64,000 nt of DNA from Ascarosepion bandense (Eukaryota > Mollusca > Cephalopoda > Sepiida > Sepiidae). The first letter of the stretch is position 1, and each line of letters opens with the position of its first letter. The stretch lies in contig JBBBDQ010000224.1 in NCBI GenBank assembly GCA_037127315.1, positions 7,166,001-7,230,000 on the forward strand. The letters run 5' to 3'. The translations under genes were made by a program, and so were the position numbers. Below the pieces are notes generated by a model. It had not been told where the DNA came from, did not search any database, and saw only the letters and a program-made list of their open reading frames with translations. Positions 1 through 11,565 of the stretch are shown piece after piece.

Positions 1-1414
1 AGCATCTCACAGCACACAGGCTCCTCTCGGACAAGCAATATGGTTTCCGCTTCACCAGGTCTACTGCTGATATACTAACGACCATCACCGAGTACATATA
101 CCAGGCACTCGACAGGAATGGCGAATCCCGAACCGTTGCATTGGATATATCTAAGGCGTTCGACAGAGTTTGGCATGCTGGCCTTCTATGTAAACTGCGG
201 AGCTATGGTATAACTGGGCATTTGTTTGAACTAATCCAGTCATTCCTCTCTAACTGCACAATGAAGGTGGTATTATACGGACATGCCTCCCAGATCTACC
301 ATACAAACGCAGGTGCCCCCAAGCCTCCTTCTTAGGTCCTACACTCTTCCTGATATACATTAATGATCTCCCAGATTCCATAAGAGCCCAAGTAGGATTG
401 TACGCCGATGACACCACAGTTTACTCTCGCCTCCTACAAAAATCTGGTGTAGGCGTCAAAGCTAACCTCGCAGCCGAGATTGAAAAAGACCTCCAATCCA
501 TAGTGAACTGGGGTAAGAAATGGCTAGTAAATTTTAATGCTTCTAAAACGAAGCTACTCTCAATTAACCATCATCGACAATCTCACCTACCTCCCATTAG
601 CATAGACCAGGCTTGCCTCCCAGAGAGTAAAACACTACGCCTTCTTGGTCTCACACTTTCAGCGAACCTCAAATGGAATGACTATATCGAATCCATTGCT
701 AAATCCGCTGCTATGAAAGTCGGTTCTCTGTGTAGGGCCCGGAAGTTTCTTTCCGTCTAAATCTATCCTGCACATTTATAAATCTACCATCCGCCCGTGC
801 ATTGAATACTGCTGCCATATCTGGTCGGGTGACCCTGCTATTCTCCTCGGGCTTCTCGATAAGGTTCAGAGGAGGGTCTGTAATGTGATAGATACCGACT
901 TGGCAGACCGCCTGCAGTCTCTCTCCCACCGGCGCGACGTGGCTTCCCTGTGTCTCTTCTATAAATACTTTCACGGCTTCTGCTCCGATGAACTTAGATC
1001 ACTGGTGCCCCCTAAATACGAATTTGCACGAGATACTAGATTGGCAACTAGATCCCACCTTTTTACAGTGAAATCGATAAAATGCAACCGCAACTTCTAC
1101 TCCAACAGTTTCTTTCCTCGCACTTCCCGACTGTGGAATTCCCTTCCACACGATTGCTTCCCCGAAGGCTACAATCTCCAGGAGTTTAAATGTAAGGTCA
1201 ATAGACACCTCCTAACACACTAACCTGCTCCCATTCTATCAAACACTCTTCCCATCTGCCCAACCCTCATCCTCGGTATCCTTACTCATCTGTCACCTTC
1301 CTCCTGACATTCCCTATGTCTAACCACTCCTTCTCTTTACCTTCCCCTATGTAGCCCCATGCGCAATAGTGGCAGTGGGATGCCTTGCTTGGGGTGAAAT
1401 GATTAAAAAAAAAA
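1..1414 (+). mobile_element. Jockey-like LINE, 5'-truncated by window edge, reverse transcriptase and 3' tail, frameshifted
   Basis: This is the 3' part of a non-LTR retrotransposon of the Jockey-like group; its polymerase would copy the element RNA at a nicked chromosomal site. The reading passes through three frames. Frame 1 to 335 carries QYGFR and the RT motif ALDISKAFDRVWH. A frameshift near 325-335 leads to GPTLFLIYINDLP and the catalytic LYADDT at about 400. A second frameshift near 755 leads to the C-terminal region (HRRDVASLCLFYKYFHG, then NSFFPRTSRLWNSLP), ending at the stop at 1221. A 190-bp 3' UTR ends in a run of A at 1405-1414, which fixes the 3' end and the orientation. The frameshifts make it inactive. 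Shorter relatives lie on the minus strand at 5689, 9601 and 45382. Jockey-like versus another LINE clade is inferred from remembered motifs. Confidence 0.9.
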
Positions 1415-2017
1415 TTAACTACGCAATCCCACTGAATGGACACGAAGGTTGACTAATGGTTTGAGCGTTACTCACTTTAAACTGAGATGAGATTTGATGA
1501 AATGTTCCTCTTCGTTCTGTCAGTGTTGTCAACTGCTGGTAATTCTACTTTTGCATCTTCTGTTGGTATCCACATTATTTCACCTACCGCTTATGATTGT
1601 TCGGAACTGACATTGATAGGTTTGCCCGAAAAAACCTTAGATAGGGTCCATTAGTTCTTCCAACCAGTAATCAATCCCCGTTGAAATGTTAAATCCTGTT
1701 CACATTTCATAATTGTCAAAGCTACAATATCATATTTACACTCTCTTTGTAAATATTACGCTACACAGGCCATACGTCGAATGCAGTTCTAAAAGTGGAT
1801 GATGACAAAGCCATATAATTTTATTCCGGCTAAAATATTTGGCGTAACTGTATCGTATGATTTTCATAAATCTTCACTGTATGCTTGTCGGGTTCGTGAT
1901 TTAAAATTGATTTTAAAGAACTTGAGTATAAATATTCTAGCTAATATAAATTTCTTCTTATTCGTTATGCTAGAGATTTATTAACATACCTATAAAGGTA
2001 TGTGCGGGCTTGCGTAC
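1415..2017. other. unassigned AT-rich DNA
   Basis: No gene, repeat boundary or protein similarity is recognised here. A 61-codon open frame at 1799-1984 has no recognisable motif and ordinary AT-rich composition, so it is treated as chance. Confidence 0.5.

Positions 2018-2069
<52 letters not shown>
2018..2069 (+). repeat. (GATA)n microsatellite
   Basis: About thirteen uninterrupted GATA units. The same tetranucleotide recurs at 19435, 37570 and 38328 and is the most frequent tetranucleotide repeat of the window. Confidence 0.98.
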
Positions 2070-2071
<2 letters not shown>

Positions 2072-2386
2072 TTGATTGAAATTTTATGTATGAGTCTCTA
2101 GTAGGACACATGATTTAATACTTTGTGACTATTTTCTTTGAGGTTGGTTATCCCAAGTCAAGATTTTCAAAGAACTTAATGGGCGAACACAAGAATTTTC
2201 TTCCATAACACAAGAGTTCCTAGCTGACGCAATTCCTGGGCGGCACAAGTAGCTGGTAACGAAATAGATTATAAGTGTTTGAAAGTTGGTTTACTTTTCA
2301 ATCACTCTGTATACGTATATCATGTAGAAATTTCGTTCAGAAATGTAACTTCTTCAGGCTAATAAATGTTTTATCGGCGGAGTCAG

Positions 2387-2390
<4 letters not shown>

Positions 2391-2433
<43 letters not shown>
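2391..2433 (+). repeat. (AT)n microsatellite
   Basis: About 21 uninterrupted AT units, followed by ATACGC. Confidence 0.98.
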
Positions 2434-2434
<1 letters not shown>

Positions 2435-3574
2435 GCAAAATATTTCAGTAAACATTCACCAGAAAAAATAATGGAAGACTACATAACCTAATATAATGCA
2501 ACAAGCGTCAAATTTTTAAGATACCATTTTTATTTTGGGTGCATAGAAATTTTTGGCAGGACAGCATTTGGACAATCAAAGAAAATAAAAAAGGTACACT
2601 GTACTCGTGGCAATATCTGTCAATCCCATCGACGCGGAAATGGCGACGTGAACATTTAGAACACAAAATGATGCACCTGGCTATTGACTCATCTTTAGAT
2701 ACCAAGTTTCAAGGCCAGTATGAATGTTTATTTGAGGTTTCTTATAGTAATCTATCCTCATTAATAGGTTTCAAAAAGACTGCTTTCTTCCATATAAGCC
2801 ACCTGATCCAGGATAGACTGACCGGAAAAATATTCTGATATTTAGTTTTTACATTATAACTTATCTTCATATATCTGCTGATTTTTTTATAAACACCGAC
2901 ACACGTGTGTTTAAGATTACTTTAAAGCCAGTCAATTTGTCCATAATTTGCCATTACTGTTCATGGACTTTAAGCTCATGACCACTATATAAGTAAATTT
3001 ATCACAATTAGTGGAAATTTATCCCTCTTAAGTAAAGTGCTCAATTCTGAAAGCAGAGCATCTATTAAGTTATATATAAACAAAAAATTGTATTTATTTG
3101 CCTATTATTACTGTTGTATTCCGTGTCGCCTGTTTCCACACGCAACTACATCAAATGATATTAACAAAAAGGACGAATTCTTTGGCTTTTGTTTTTATTA
3201 GAAGTGAGAGACAGACGTGGCAGTTTAGATTCTAAAAGACAGAAAGATGAATGTTGTCATGGGAACGCATCTCTCTTGTCCTGCGTGTAAAGTTAGCCGA
3301 TCTCTTGAATTTGGATGAGAGAAACGTATCGACACTTCAAAATTCTTGCGTCTATCTATCGAATTCACGCTGTTTTGAACTTAAATTCAAAGTCCAGACA
3401 AAGGTAATCTATCACTGTCATAAAACCACACCCGAGATGTACTGTGGCTAATCGCTGACTAATCGGACTTTGGTCTTCGCATTCTGTAACATTACAGTTT
3501 CGCAATATTTTCCTCTTTAGCTAATGAGCAATAATAAAACCGAATCAAAAACATTAATGTACTTAACAATGTCA
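2434..3574. other. unassigned AT-rich DNA
   Basis: No recognisable gene or repeat. Open frames of 65-99 codons on both strands overlap each other and show no domain motifs. Confidence 0.5.
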
Positions 3575-4215
3575 TAAAGCTTTAATTGGTAAAAGCTATT
3601 CACTGATTTGAAACAGGGTGTTGTGATTTCAATACCTGGCCACAACAGAGATGAACAAATACATAGTTCTGAGTTACTAAAGGAAAATAACTAAAACTTG
3701 GAAATCCGGAAAAAAGATTGGCGCATGGAACTAGAACAATCTATCCCAGTAGATTAAATAAAGTGTCAGTCAGTTAAGTACCATACGTAATACACGCTTG
3801 GACGATCATGTCTCGAAAGAGACATGGCTGACAGGGCAGAAGATTATCCCGCAGTAGCTTACCATTGCTTTCTGCGGTAGATTGGTTGCCGACCAAGGCT
3901 ATAGAACCCAATCTGTCCTGCTATTTAACCCATAACTGGAAGGAAGAGACGGATTAATACCTTTCCCAAGTATATTTGCGCGTAAGTGAATACAATGGAT
4001 TCAAATGGAATTCGAACTCGGCACCCCGGTTTCTCGTTCCGAGCCGATATCTACTGTACCACAACGCACATCCTTAAATAAAGTGTGAGGTTCGAAATTC
4101 CAATTACCTGAAGAAGCTCAGAGTGTACAATGGCCGAATCGTCGTGAATATGACAAGAAAGATGAGGAAAACAATCCTAATAGTGTAAATATTTGTCAGT
4201 CTTTTTCAACAAAAA
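3575..4215 (+). mobile_element. SINE-A (tRNA-derived), split by a SINE-B insertion
   Basis: The two halves (3575-3766 and 4087-4215) align with the + strand copy at 50255-50560. Shared landmarks in order are a degenerate A-box-like segment (TTGGTAAAAGCTATT), a B-box-like GTGATTTCAATACCTG near 3624, a body with AGATGAACAAATAC, and a tail with CCTGAAGAAG followed by CGTCGTGAATATGAC. SINEs of this kind are transcribed by RNA polymerase III from internal A and B boxes and are copied by a partner LINE. The interruption at 3767-4073 is another SINE inserted in the opposite orientation. The family name is only a label used here. Confidence 0.7.
3767..4073 (-). mobile_element. SINE-B (tRNA-derived), full length with 13-bp target-site duplication
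   Basis: Read on the minus strand, it opens with a tRNA-like head: A-box-like TGGTACAGTAGATATCGGC and B-box-like GAGTTCGAATTCC. A body follows (GCAGGACAGATTGGGTTC, then TCTACCGCAGAAAGCAATGG), and the tail is made of ACTG units. The 13-bp duplication TTAAATAAAGTGT flanks it at 3754-3766 and 4074-4086, which defines both ends. It is the best-preserved of six copies in the window (others at 18080, 22366, 36505, 43740 and 59595) and can serve as the reference. tRNA-derived SINEs are known from octopus; which named family this is cannot be told without a library. Confidence 0.9.
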
Positions 4216-5688
4216 ATGTATTAAAGCGTGATTGCTGCTTACACAACTATGTCTCTGTCTCTCTTTCTTTATTGGTTTCTAATTCAGTTTAACGACCATG
4301 TCAAAAAAATTAAAAGATTTACTTTTCGTATTTATTACAGAAAAACAAGTATTCTCTTTAAATCATATTTTGGGGCGTAGGTTAGACTAAGCAATTTTCA
4401 GCACTCCCTTGCATGCGATTTTTTTCTATATTCAAACGATCATTTGTCAATCTTATAGATTATATAAATATTCCGTCGCCCGTTTCAAACAAATATGTCT
4501 CTATTGTATATGTATCATCCTTATAGGGATATATTATATTAACTGATTAACAGGGTTATATGATGTCAATCTGGCCGATGTTATTTTCAACAGAACACAT
4601 ATAGATAAATCCAACTTGGCACAAAATACCATCTTAATTGTTCGGTTAGATATATACGTCGGTATAAATAAAAGATTAAAATTGTGTGCATGTCTGAACG
4701 AATTTACTAAAAATTTTTATTGTGGCATAAGTATGTAATCAAGGATCACGGACTAAGAATTCAATTCAATTCACTGCCCAAACAATGTTTTCCGATTAGT
4801 AAGATCAAATACTAAAAATCAACGACTTCAGTGGGTGGTATTTATTTTGTTTACTTTGCAAAATTGTGACTAAGGTAAATTAGTTAATTTCTTAAAAAAC
4901 AAATCTTTTTATTGGTCTTTAGAATTAAGAAGTTCGTTCTGCTTTTGACCAAAGAAAAGGTAAAAGCGGTACAAGTTTCCTTAGATCAAAAGCAATTTTG
5001 AAATCTAATCATTTTTTCCTAATTGATATTCCGCCTCGCTATATCTGTTTCTTTACGAGCAAATATACATTTATTTTTTAAAGTCTATCAAAATCTTTTT
5101 CTACTATCAACAACTAGAGTTCGTATATAGCTACTCATGAAAAAATAATATACAGTCAGTAAAACATCAAAGGGATATTAAAATTCTTCATACTTATTTT
5201 TAAAAACATGATTTAAAAATTATCTGTTTATTTATGGATGCAACACTCTCTCTGGTATCGAGCTCGTGTTTATCGATCTTTTTTCTTAATTTCTATCTAA
5301 TACCGATCTATTGACCAATATCTGTATTTTTTGTCTATTAATTATATATTACTCAGTATGTGTGTGTGAGGAGGAAGACAGAGTGATTCCACACGCAAGC
5401 TGATATCTGTGTATAGGTTACCTGGCGTAACTAGGATTAATTTTTCACGTCATCAAGATCTTAATGATACTGTTTTGCTCGAATTCATCTTGGCCAAAAC
5501 AAATTAATTTAACATTAGAGAGAACAGGCAGATAAAAACTTTGAACCACTTAAGAAAGTCATGTTCGTTCACGTTTCTTATATAAACAATAGAATTAGAA
5601 ATCTTCCGTTTTTTAAATACCTTCAAAATTGTTTCGTCGGCGAAGGTATTCTCGTTCTAATTTCAAACTCTGAATAAATAAATTATTA
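4216..5688. other. unassigned AT-rich DNA
   Basis: I see no element or gene. Composition is AT-rich with scattered homopolymer runs and no open frame of 60 codons or more. Confidence 0.5.
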
Positions 5689-5875
5689 TTTTTTTTTAAT
5701 CATATCACCCCGAGCAAGGCGGTAACGCCACTGATGTGCCGGGGGCTACGTAAGAGTGAAAAGATTAGAAGAGAGAAAACCGGAAACCACATCCTAAACA
5801 GGGAACAAGGGATGAGCCTCTTGACCTGTTCAATAGACGTGGGTGGAGTGTGAACCGGGCGATAGTTTAGTCTAT
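5689..5875 (-). mobile_element. Jockey-like LINE, 3' UTR fragment
   Basis: A T run at 5689-5697 (poly-A on the minus strand) is followed by CACCCCGAGCAAGGC and GGGGGCTACGTAAGAGTG. These match the complement of the 3' ends of the copies at 1-1414 and 45382-46092. Similarity fades beyond about 5770, so this is a severely 5'-truncated insertion of non-coding tail only. Confidence 0.8.
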
Positions 5876-6244
5876 CTACTCCAATTATACTTCTGATATA
5901 TATTTCACTATATCATTACTCAAGAATAGATTTTATAAAATAGCATATTTAGGTCTAGCCCACTCTAAAAAAAAAAGTCAAGAACAGAAAGAGGAAATTT
6001 AATGTTTACACGTATATAATTTTTCGTTTTTCATTAATATTTCGTTAAGGGCGTTCCAGCTCTCACTGGATCACAAACACTATGGCTGTATGATTTTAAC
6101 TAACTCTGTATGATGTGCACTCTGTGTTTAGAGGAAAGATTCTTTACCATCAGGTGGCAATAGGTTTTTTTCGATTGCTATTCAGAAGATAGTATAAAAC
6201 GTGCTATCCTCTACGTTTAAAAGAGTCAAATCAAAACGAAGCAC

Positions 6245-6740
6245 TGTTGTCATATTTAGGCGGGAGCTACACGGACCGCGCTTTCCAGTCTCGATAACGT
6301 TGTGAGAGACGAATTATTTTTCAACTTGCAGACAATATCTCACAGACGGGATGTCGAGTGATTCCCCGCTGCTCTATCGCTTTCACAAAAATTTATCGAA
6401 CGAACTTCATTCCTTGGTTTCACCAGGACTAACCTTCACTGTAAGGACCAACAATATCAATTAGATTGCATCAAACCATCCATATTACCTCCGTATTCCA
6501 TCGGTTAAAAGTAAGCTCCACTCGAACAGTTTCTTTCCGCGAACCGCTGTTCTGTGGAACGGACTTCCAATAGGATGTTACCTCGATCACTACAATCGTA
6601 ACCTGTTCAAGTCTGGGATTAACCGTTACTTCTTCTCTTATCCGTACAATCTCCATCCTAACGTAACCCCCTATCTCGAGTGGCCTACGGGCCTTGTACA
6701 AGGTGGACCTTGCTATAAAACGTAAATCCAAGATTTTCTT
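6245..6740 (+). pseudogene. degenerate Jockey-like RT C-terminus
   Basis: In shifting + strand frames I read LQTISHRRDV near 6330, a fragment resembling LHSLVSPGLTF near 6400, then RIPSVKSKLHSNSFFPRTAV and LWNGLPIGCY at 6490-6580. The order and wording match the C-terminal region of the Jockey-like copy at 1-1414 (HRRDVAS, NSFFPRTSRLWNSLP), but divergence is high, so it belongs to a different subfamily. Several frameshifts and stops are present. The minus-strand open frame over the same DNA is an antisense shadow. Confidence 0.75.
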
Positions 6741-7239
6741 ATTTTTCACCAACTTAAGAGGACAAGTTTTGTCTTCTCTTCTTATGTTTTAAAAAATTAT
6801 TTACATGCTTTGAATGTTGTTCTGGAGCATACAGCATTCAGAGATTGGGAGACAGATTGTGAAAAGCATTTTTTTTTACTCGCTGAAAAAATATTTGAAA
6901 ACTGAAGCAATCAAGTACATAACTGATCATACTCTTCTTTAGGTACGGCATTCCCTGAAGTGTATTTTCTCCTCGGCATAATATAGCTAAACCCAAATAT
7001 TGATGTAGCCTATGTTGTAAGGAAAAGAATAAGTGTCAGAATAATTTGTTCAGTGATTCATCTTCCAATTTCAAAACAGGATAGCGACCACTTACCATGA
7101 AATTCCGATAGAAAGTTCATGCTTCCTTTGGCACTCCACATTGTTGACCTCAGAAGAAATCTAGACCCCCAATATGTATGCATTATTATGCATGTACGTT
7201 TATTTATACAGGAGAATAAATGTAATAAAGACATCAATG

Positions 7240-7241
<2 letters not shown>

Positions 7242-7292
<51 letters not shown>
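7242..7292 (+). repeat. (TA)n microsatellite
   Basis: About 25 TA units next to the end of a Tc1-like fragment. Open frames reading YIYIYI across it are artefacts. Confidence 0.98.
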
Positions 7293-7293
<1 letters not shown>

Positions 7294-7690
7294 TAGAAGT
7301 GGACAAAATAAGAAGAACACCTTGAAATTTCAAGCAAATATATTTCAATATGGGGTTGTATGGCCTTGGCATTTATTACAACTAGAATTCTACGTAAGAA
7401 TGACTCATACAAAGCTTGAATTGTTTCCAGAGGAAGTTCATCTCTTCTCCTGTTAAAACAGTCACCAATTATTTCAATGATAATGATAGCGGATATCGAC
7501 TCCTCTAATTATTTTTTTCTAAAATGAACCATAAATGTTCAATGATATTGAGATCTGGGGACTGTAGTGGCTAAATAAGATGTTCTACTTCACTAGCATG
7601 TTCCTCGTGCCATTCAGCTACACTTTAAACAAAACATTCATGGCTTTTCACACTTTTTATTCTATATTTATCTCGTTGGAACAACCCTAT
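7293..7690 (-). pseudogene. Tc1-like transposase C-terminal fragment with one terminal end
   Basis: On the minus strand near 7545-7590 the translation PLQSPDLNIIEHLWFIL matches the Tc1-family block that carries the catalytic glutamate (usual form QSPDLNPIEHLW). A decayed C-terminus follows toward 7320. The segment AGTGGACAAAATAAGAAG at 7300 resembles a Tc1-type terminus beside the TA repeat. The N-terminal DNA-binding domain and the first two catalytic aspartates are missing. The transposase would cut and paste its own DNA at TA sites; this copy cannot. Confidence 0.75.
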
Positions 7691-7734
7691 TTCTGTTTTT
7701 AATATATATATACGAGGAAATGAAAGAACAGATC

Positions 7735-8650
7735 GATTAAAAGCCTACTGTTCATGCATTTACTTTTATGAAGAGTGCTCAGTACAAAGTATAGCTTTAT
7801 ATTTTAATTTTTGTTAGTACAGTGGTTTATAAATATCACTATTAAAAATGTTCAAGTTTCAGAGCAATCTTGTTCTTCTTCAGGTGATATTTTAAAAATA
7901 AATAGTGATAATGATTTATTTTAGAAAATAAAAAATGAATTCATGGTTAATTCTACTATGGAGTTGAACATTTGGATTGCGTGGAGAATATAGTTGCTAA
8001 TGTCAAAACATGATACTTTTACTTTGGTTAAGATAACTTCTACGAACATACATTAATCAAATGAGTATACAATAGTTTTTATCGGTAGGTTACATCATAT
8101 GTTCTTTTTTTTAATTTAATTTTATACTACTTCATCTGTTGAAGGGGCTTGATTATTTAGGTTAAACTTATAATTAAGTAATTCTGGTATACTAAGATAT
8201 ATTTAAGTTATGAAAACCAAATATGTATCAAATAAATATTGTGTGGATCATCAATTTTAATAAAATAATTAAGTAATATTAAAACATAAGTTATAAATGA
8301 ACATTATAATTAATTAAATGTTAAAGAAATATATTTGTGGCGAAAACACCGCAAATAATTCCCTTTAAAATTTAATAAAGTAAATTAAAATTTAATTAAG
8401 GTTAAATAATGCTGACACACTCAGAATCATATCCATATTCTTTCATACTTAACATTCTCCAACCACCCCTCCTTAATTTACTGAATAACTATAAATACAT
8501 CTTATATTTTACCGTTTGATGCAATTTAACACATTTTTTATCTAATATTTTGTTGACAAACAAATGTATATATAATTTCATATTTAATTTGACATACAAT
8601 GGCCAATCTACGAATTATCTGTGGTAGATAGGTGAGATATAATTTTAAAA
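7735..8650 (-). mobile_element. Penelope-like element 3' non-coding region
   Basis: The minus-strand sequence aligns in patches with the region downstream of the PLE endonuclease at 13540-14180. Shared stretches include TATATTCTCC, TTCAACTCCATAGT, TCTGAAAC, TTATAAACCA, AAGCTATAC and ATAAAAGTAAATGCA. It also carries CACCTGAAGAAG followed by a small hairpin and GAAAC (7865-7890 on the minus strand), a motif also found in the SINE-A tail. No coding part of the PLE is recognisable in this copy. Confidence 0.65.
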
Positions 8651-8989
8651 ATCTTTTTAAATTACCTCCACTAATTAGCTAAAATGAACATAGAATGATG
8701 AAAAAGGGGCCCAAACTTGATAGATAGTTTGTTATTATTAAGAGAAAAGGATTTTTCGATTATTTTTGTTTAATATTTAATCTTTCTAGCCCGTTCGTAG
8801 TTTTACTTAAACATATCGTTTCTTTGCGTCAGCGGAACGGCGTAAAGGAGACAATTTTTCTCAGAATTTATCCCTCGCCCGGAATGGAAAGACATAAGCG
8901 ACAGGTGTTACCGGACTATTATCCTGCGACTGCTTACAAGAAGAAAAAAAACTAAAAAATAACTCTTGTATCGTAGAACATTCGAACAA

Positions 8990-9600
8990 TGAACAACTGT
9001 GGCAGGTGGAAAACGTGAAGCAAGAGATGACTAGCTGGAACATAAACATTTATGCATATTTGAAACGAGATTGCTAAACAATGGAGACTTCATCAGTGAC
9101 GACCATAGAATTATATACGCAGGAGGTGAAAATAATGAAAAAAGAGGTAGCGTTATACTGGATAAAGACACAAGAAAATACGTTATGGGATACTGCCAGA
9201 TATCTGAAAGAATTCTAGTAATTAAAATGAAAGGGAGGCCTTTCAATATATCGGTAATAGTTGTATATGCACCGACAACACAAAGTACAGAAAAAGAAGT
9301 TGAATCCTTCTACTTCATGTTTGATTATGCCAAGGCACAGTGTAAATTACAAGAAATCAGAATTATCACGGAAATCTGAATGCCAAAGTTGGTCAAGAGA
9401 AAGAAGGTGAGACTGCCAGCGATTTTGGATAGAACACTGCAATGGCCGTGGTGATAAATGGGTGCAATGGTGCACAGCGAATGAGCAGATAATAACCAAG
9501 ATCTGGTTCCAAAAACACCCAAGAAAACTATAGACATGGAGAAGTCCAGGAGGAGAAATTAAGAACCAAATTGATTATATTACTATAAACAAGAATTCCA
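8990..9600 (+). pseudogene. RTE-type LINE endonuclease domain fragment
   Basis: An apurinic-like endonuclease domain that nicks target DNA for LINE insertion. Readable pieces, with frameshifts, are WQVENVKQEMTSWNINI near 9000, NNGDFISDDHRIIYAGG at 9075, RPFNISVIVVYAPTTQS at 9235, NLNAKVGQEKEGE at 9375, and TWRSPGGEIKNQIDYITINK at 9535-9595. The last block is the C-terminal signature of this domain, with the conserved QIDYI. The reverse transcriptase that should follow is absent: at 9601 the sequence switches to a Jockey fragment on the other strand. Confidence 0.88.
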
Positions 9601-9765
9601 CAGGCGGGAAGTGCGAGAAAAGAAGCTGAGGGAGTGGAATTTGCGTTTACATTTTATTGGTTTCACAGTAAAAAGGTGGGACCTAGTTGCTAATCTTTTG
9701 GCTCGAGTAAATTCATATATAGGGGTCATCAGTGAGCTAAATTCATCGGATTTATTTCAAATCAG
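9601..9765 (-). mobile_element. Jockey-like LINE C-terminal fragment
   Basis: GGCGGGAAGTGCGAGAAAAG and AAAAGGTGGGACCTAGTTGC match the minus-strand Jockey copy at 45660-45745 nearly base for base, then diverge. Only about 50 codons of the C-terminal region are present, with neither a poly-A tail nor upstream RT. It is joined directly to the RTE fragment at 8990-9600. Confidence 0.85.
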
Positions 9766-10599
9766 TTTAATAATAATTTACATAAGCTATTATTTCTGAA
9801 ATAAAGTTTTGGAAAAGCATTTTATTGAAGGAGAATTACATTGCAATGAAAAACGACTAAAAAGGGTTATTTTAGGAAAAAGAAATAACTTCCAGTAAAT
9901 TATTTTGCTTGATGGAAATATTAAAATTAATCTGTTAGCTTAAAATTAAAACTAAAATAAATACTTCAAGAAAAAATTTTCATTTTTTTAATTGACTTCA
10001 AAACTTATGTATCCCTTTTGATTTTTTTATGTACCTATTTTAAATATTTGTTTAAATTTCACTTCATACACAGTATTCAACGAAACGTGCTCGATCTTCC
10101 AAATAATTTTACATGCCTGTGCTACTGATCGTGAGAAAACTTTTATTTTCCTTTTTTTCCAACAGATATCCGAGTATTGATTGAAGTAAACGCTCTTTCA
10201 CTCTGAGTCCTGAATGATTTCCTTTATGTCTATCCCAAACTAATAAACACGTACATATTACCTTGGCTGATGAATGATTCTCTATTATTCAGCGCATAAA
10301 CCGATACTGATTTTTTAAAGAACACATGTGTCTGTGTGTGCGCGGGCTCTTGAAAATTTGCAGTATATCTACAGTTAGGAATTCAGTGTCACAAGTAGTT
10401 CCAAGTGATTTCAGCACTTTCACGATACACACTTCTGCATTTACACTTAAGTCAATATTTCTACCATCATTCTTTTCATCTAATCTAACTTGGGTTTTAT
10501 ATGTAATAAAAAATATAGTTTTAAGCTATTCCATAGTTAAGATTAAGAGTGCTCAATATTAGAGATAGAAAGTAGAAACTATGGGCGACACCGAATTGT
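9766..10599. other. unassigned AT-rich DNA
   Basis: No recognisable gene or element. The 78-codon open frame at 10326 has no identifiable motif. Confidence 0.5.
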
Positions 10600-11140
10600 G
10601 ACTGTCTGTTTCTTGTTTGAATGTAAACTTCAGGCCATACGTTAGGTTGTTTCATGCTTGAATGCGATTTTTAATCTATGTGTGTTGCTTGTTACTCGAT
10701 TATTTATATATGCTGGTCAGTGGGGCATTATGGGTAGCACGGTAAGATATATCCGGTTCATTGTGATATGCAGTGTTTTTCTTTGCTAATCAGAATGCGG
10801 CATTGACCAGCACTCGAGCAATAAGCCAATAATTGTGTTCAAGCGTGAAACAGAATATCACCAATAAAGAAAAGAAAAGAAAGAAAAATTAACCAATCGT
10901 AAACGAAAAAATACAACACATAACTAGCCAATCACAAACAAGACCACTTTCACAATATCAACATATTTTATATAAACGAGGAAAAACCGTAACTTAACTG
11001 CAAACAGCCCTGTCGAGTGAGAACATCATAACGGTGTCCTTACAAAACTGTGAAGTCGGCATGAATCTGATATAATAAAAAGACACACGCTTTGTACCTA
11101 TCAACGGTCTATCTCCACCCCAATATCGAACATTTTATAA
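10600..11140 (+). promoter_or_regulatory. promoter-like region, possibly a solo LTR
   Basis: The + strand holds several CCAAT motifs (near 10826, 10859, 10892 and 10928), then TATATAAACG at about 10970, a more GC-balanced stretch with GAGTGAGAACATC, and AATAAAAAG near 11075. This order (CCAAT, TATA, start region, poly-A signal) is that of an LTR or a compact pol II promoter. I could not place TG...CA ends or a duplication, and no coding region follows, so the LTR reading is tentative. Confidence 0.3.
10649..10851. repeat. imperfect inverted repeat, about 200 bp
   Basis: The left arm starts GTTTCATGCTTGAATGC and contains GCTGGTCAGTGGGGCATTA. The right arm, complemented, reads GTTTCACGCTTGAACAC and GCTGGTCAATGCCGCATTC. 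It could fold into a long hairpin directly upstream of the promoter-like region, or it may be a short MITE. Confidence 0.7.
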
Positions 11141-11324
11141 TAACTGCTTGCCAAAATACATTTTATCGGTAAAAAATCACTAAGACATAACAACTTTGGC
11201 GCTGAACATTATTACAATTAAACTCTATATAATAGTAAGAACATATACTATCATAATATTTTATTATAATTGATTATAATAATAACAATTTTAAAATGTT
11301 ATATTATAATCCCTTGTAATAAAA

Positions 11325-11328
<4 letters not shown>

Positions 11329-11373
<45 letters not shown>
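11329..11373 (+). repeat. (AT)n microsatellite
   Basis: About 22 AT units in an AT-rich context. Confidence 0.97.
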
Positions 11374-11374
<1 letters not shown>

Positions 11375-11565
11375 GTGTTTTTATGCGTGTGTGTATATGA
11401 TGATTTAAAAAATTTTTATTCGTCAAATTTTCATTTTATACTTTAAAAAATTTCACAGTATTTCCCCCTAAATTATGCGTCAGATTACTGTATTTTCAAA
11501 TCCCGTCTTTTTTAAGCGTAATATTTCTTTAAGACTTAAGTGATCATGACTCTCCATGGATTCCT

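Noticed and set aside
6471..6752. 93-codon minus-strand frame
   Set aside because: It is antisense to the Jockey-like C-terminal region readable on the plus strand.
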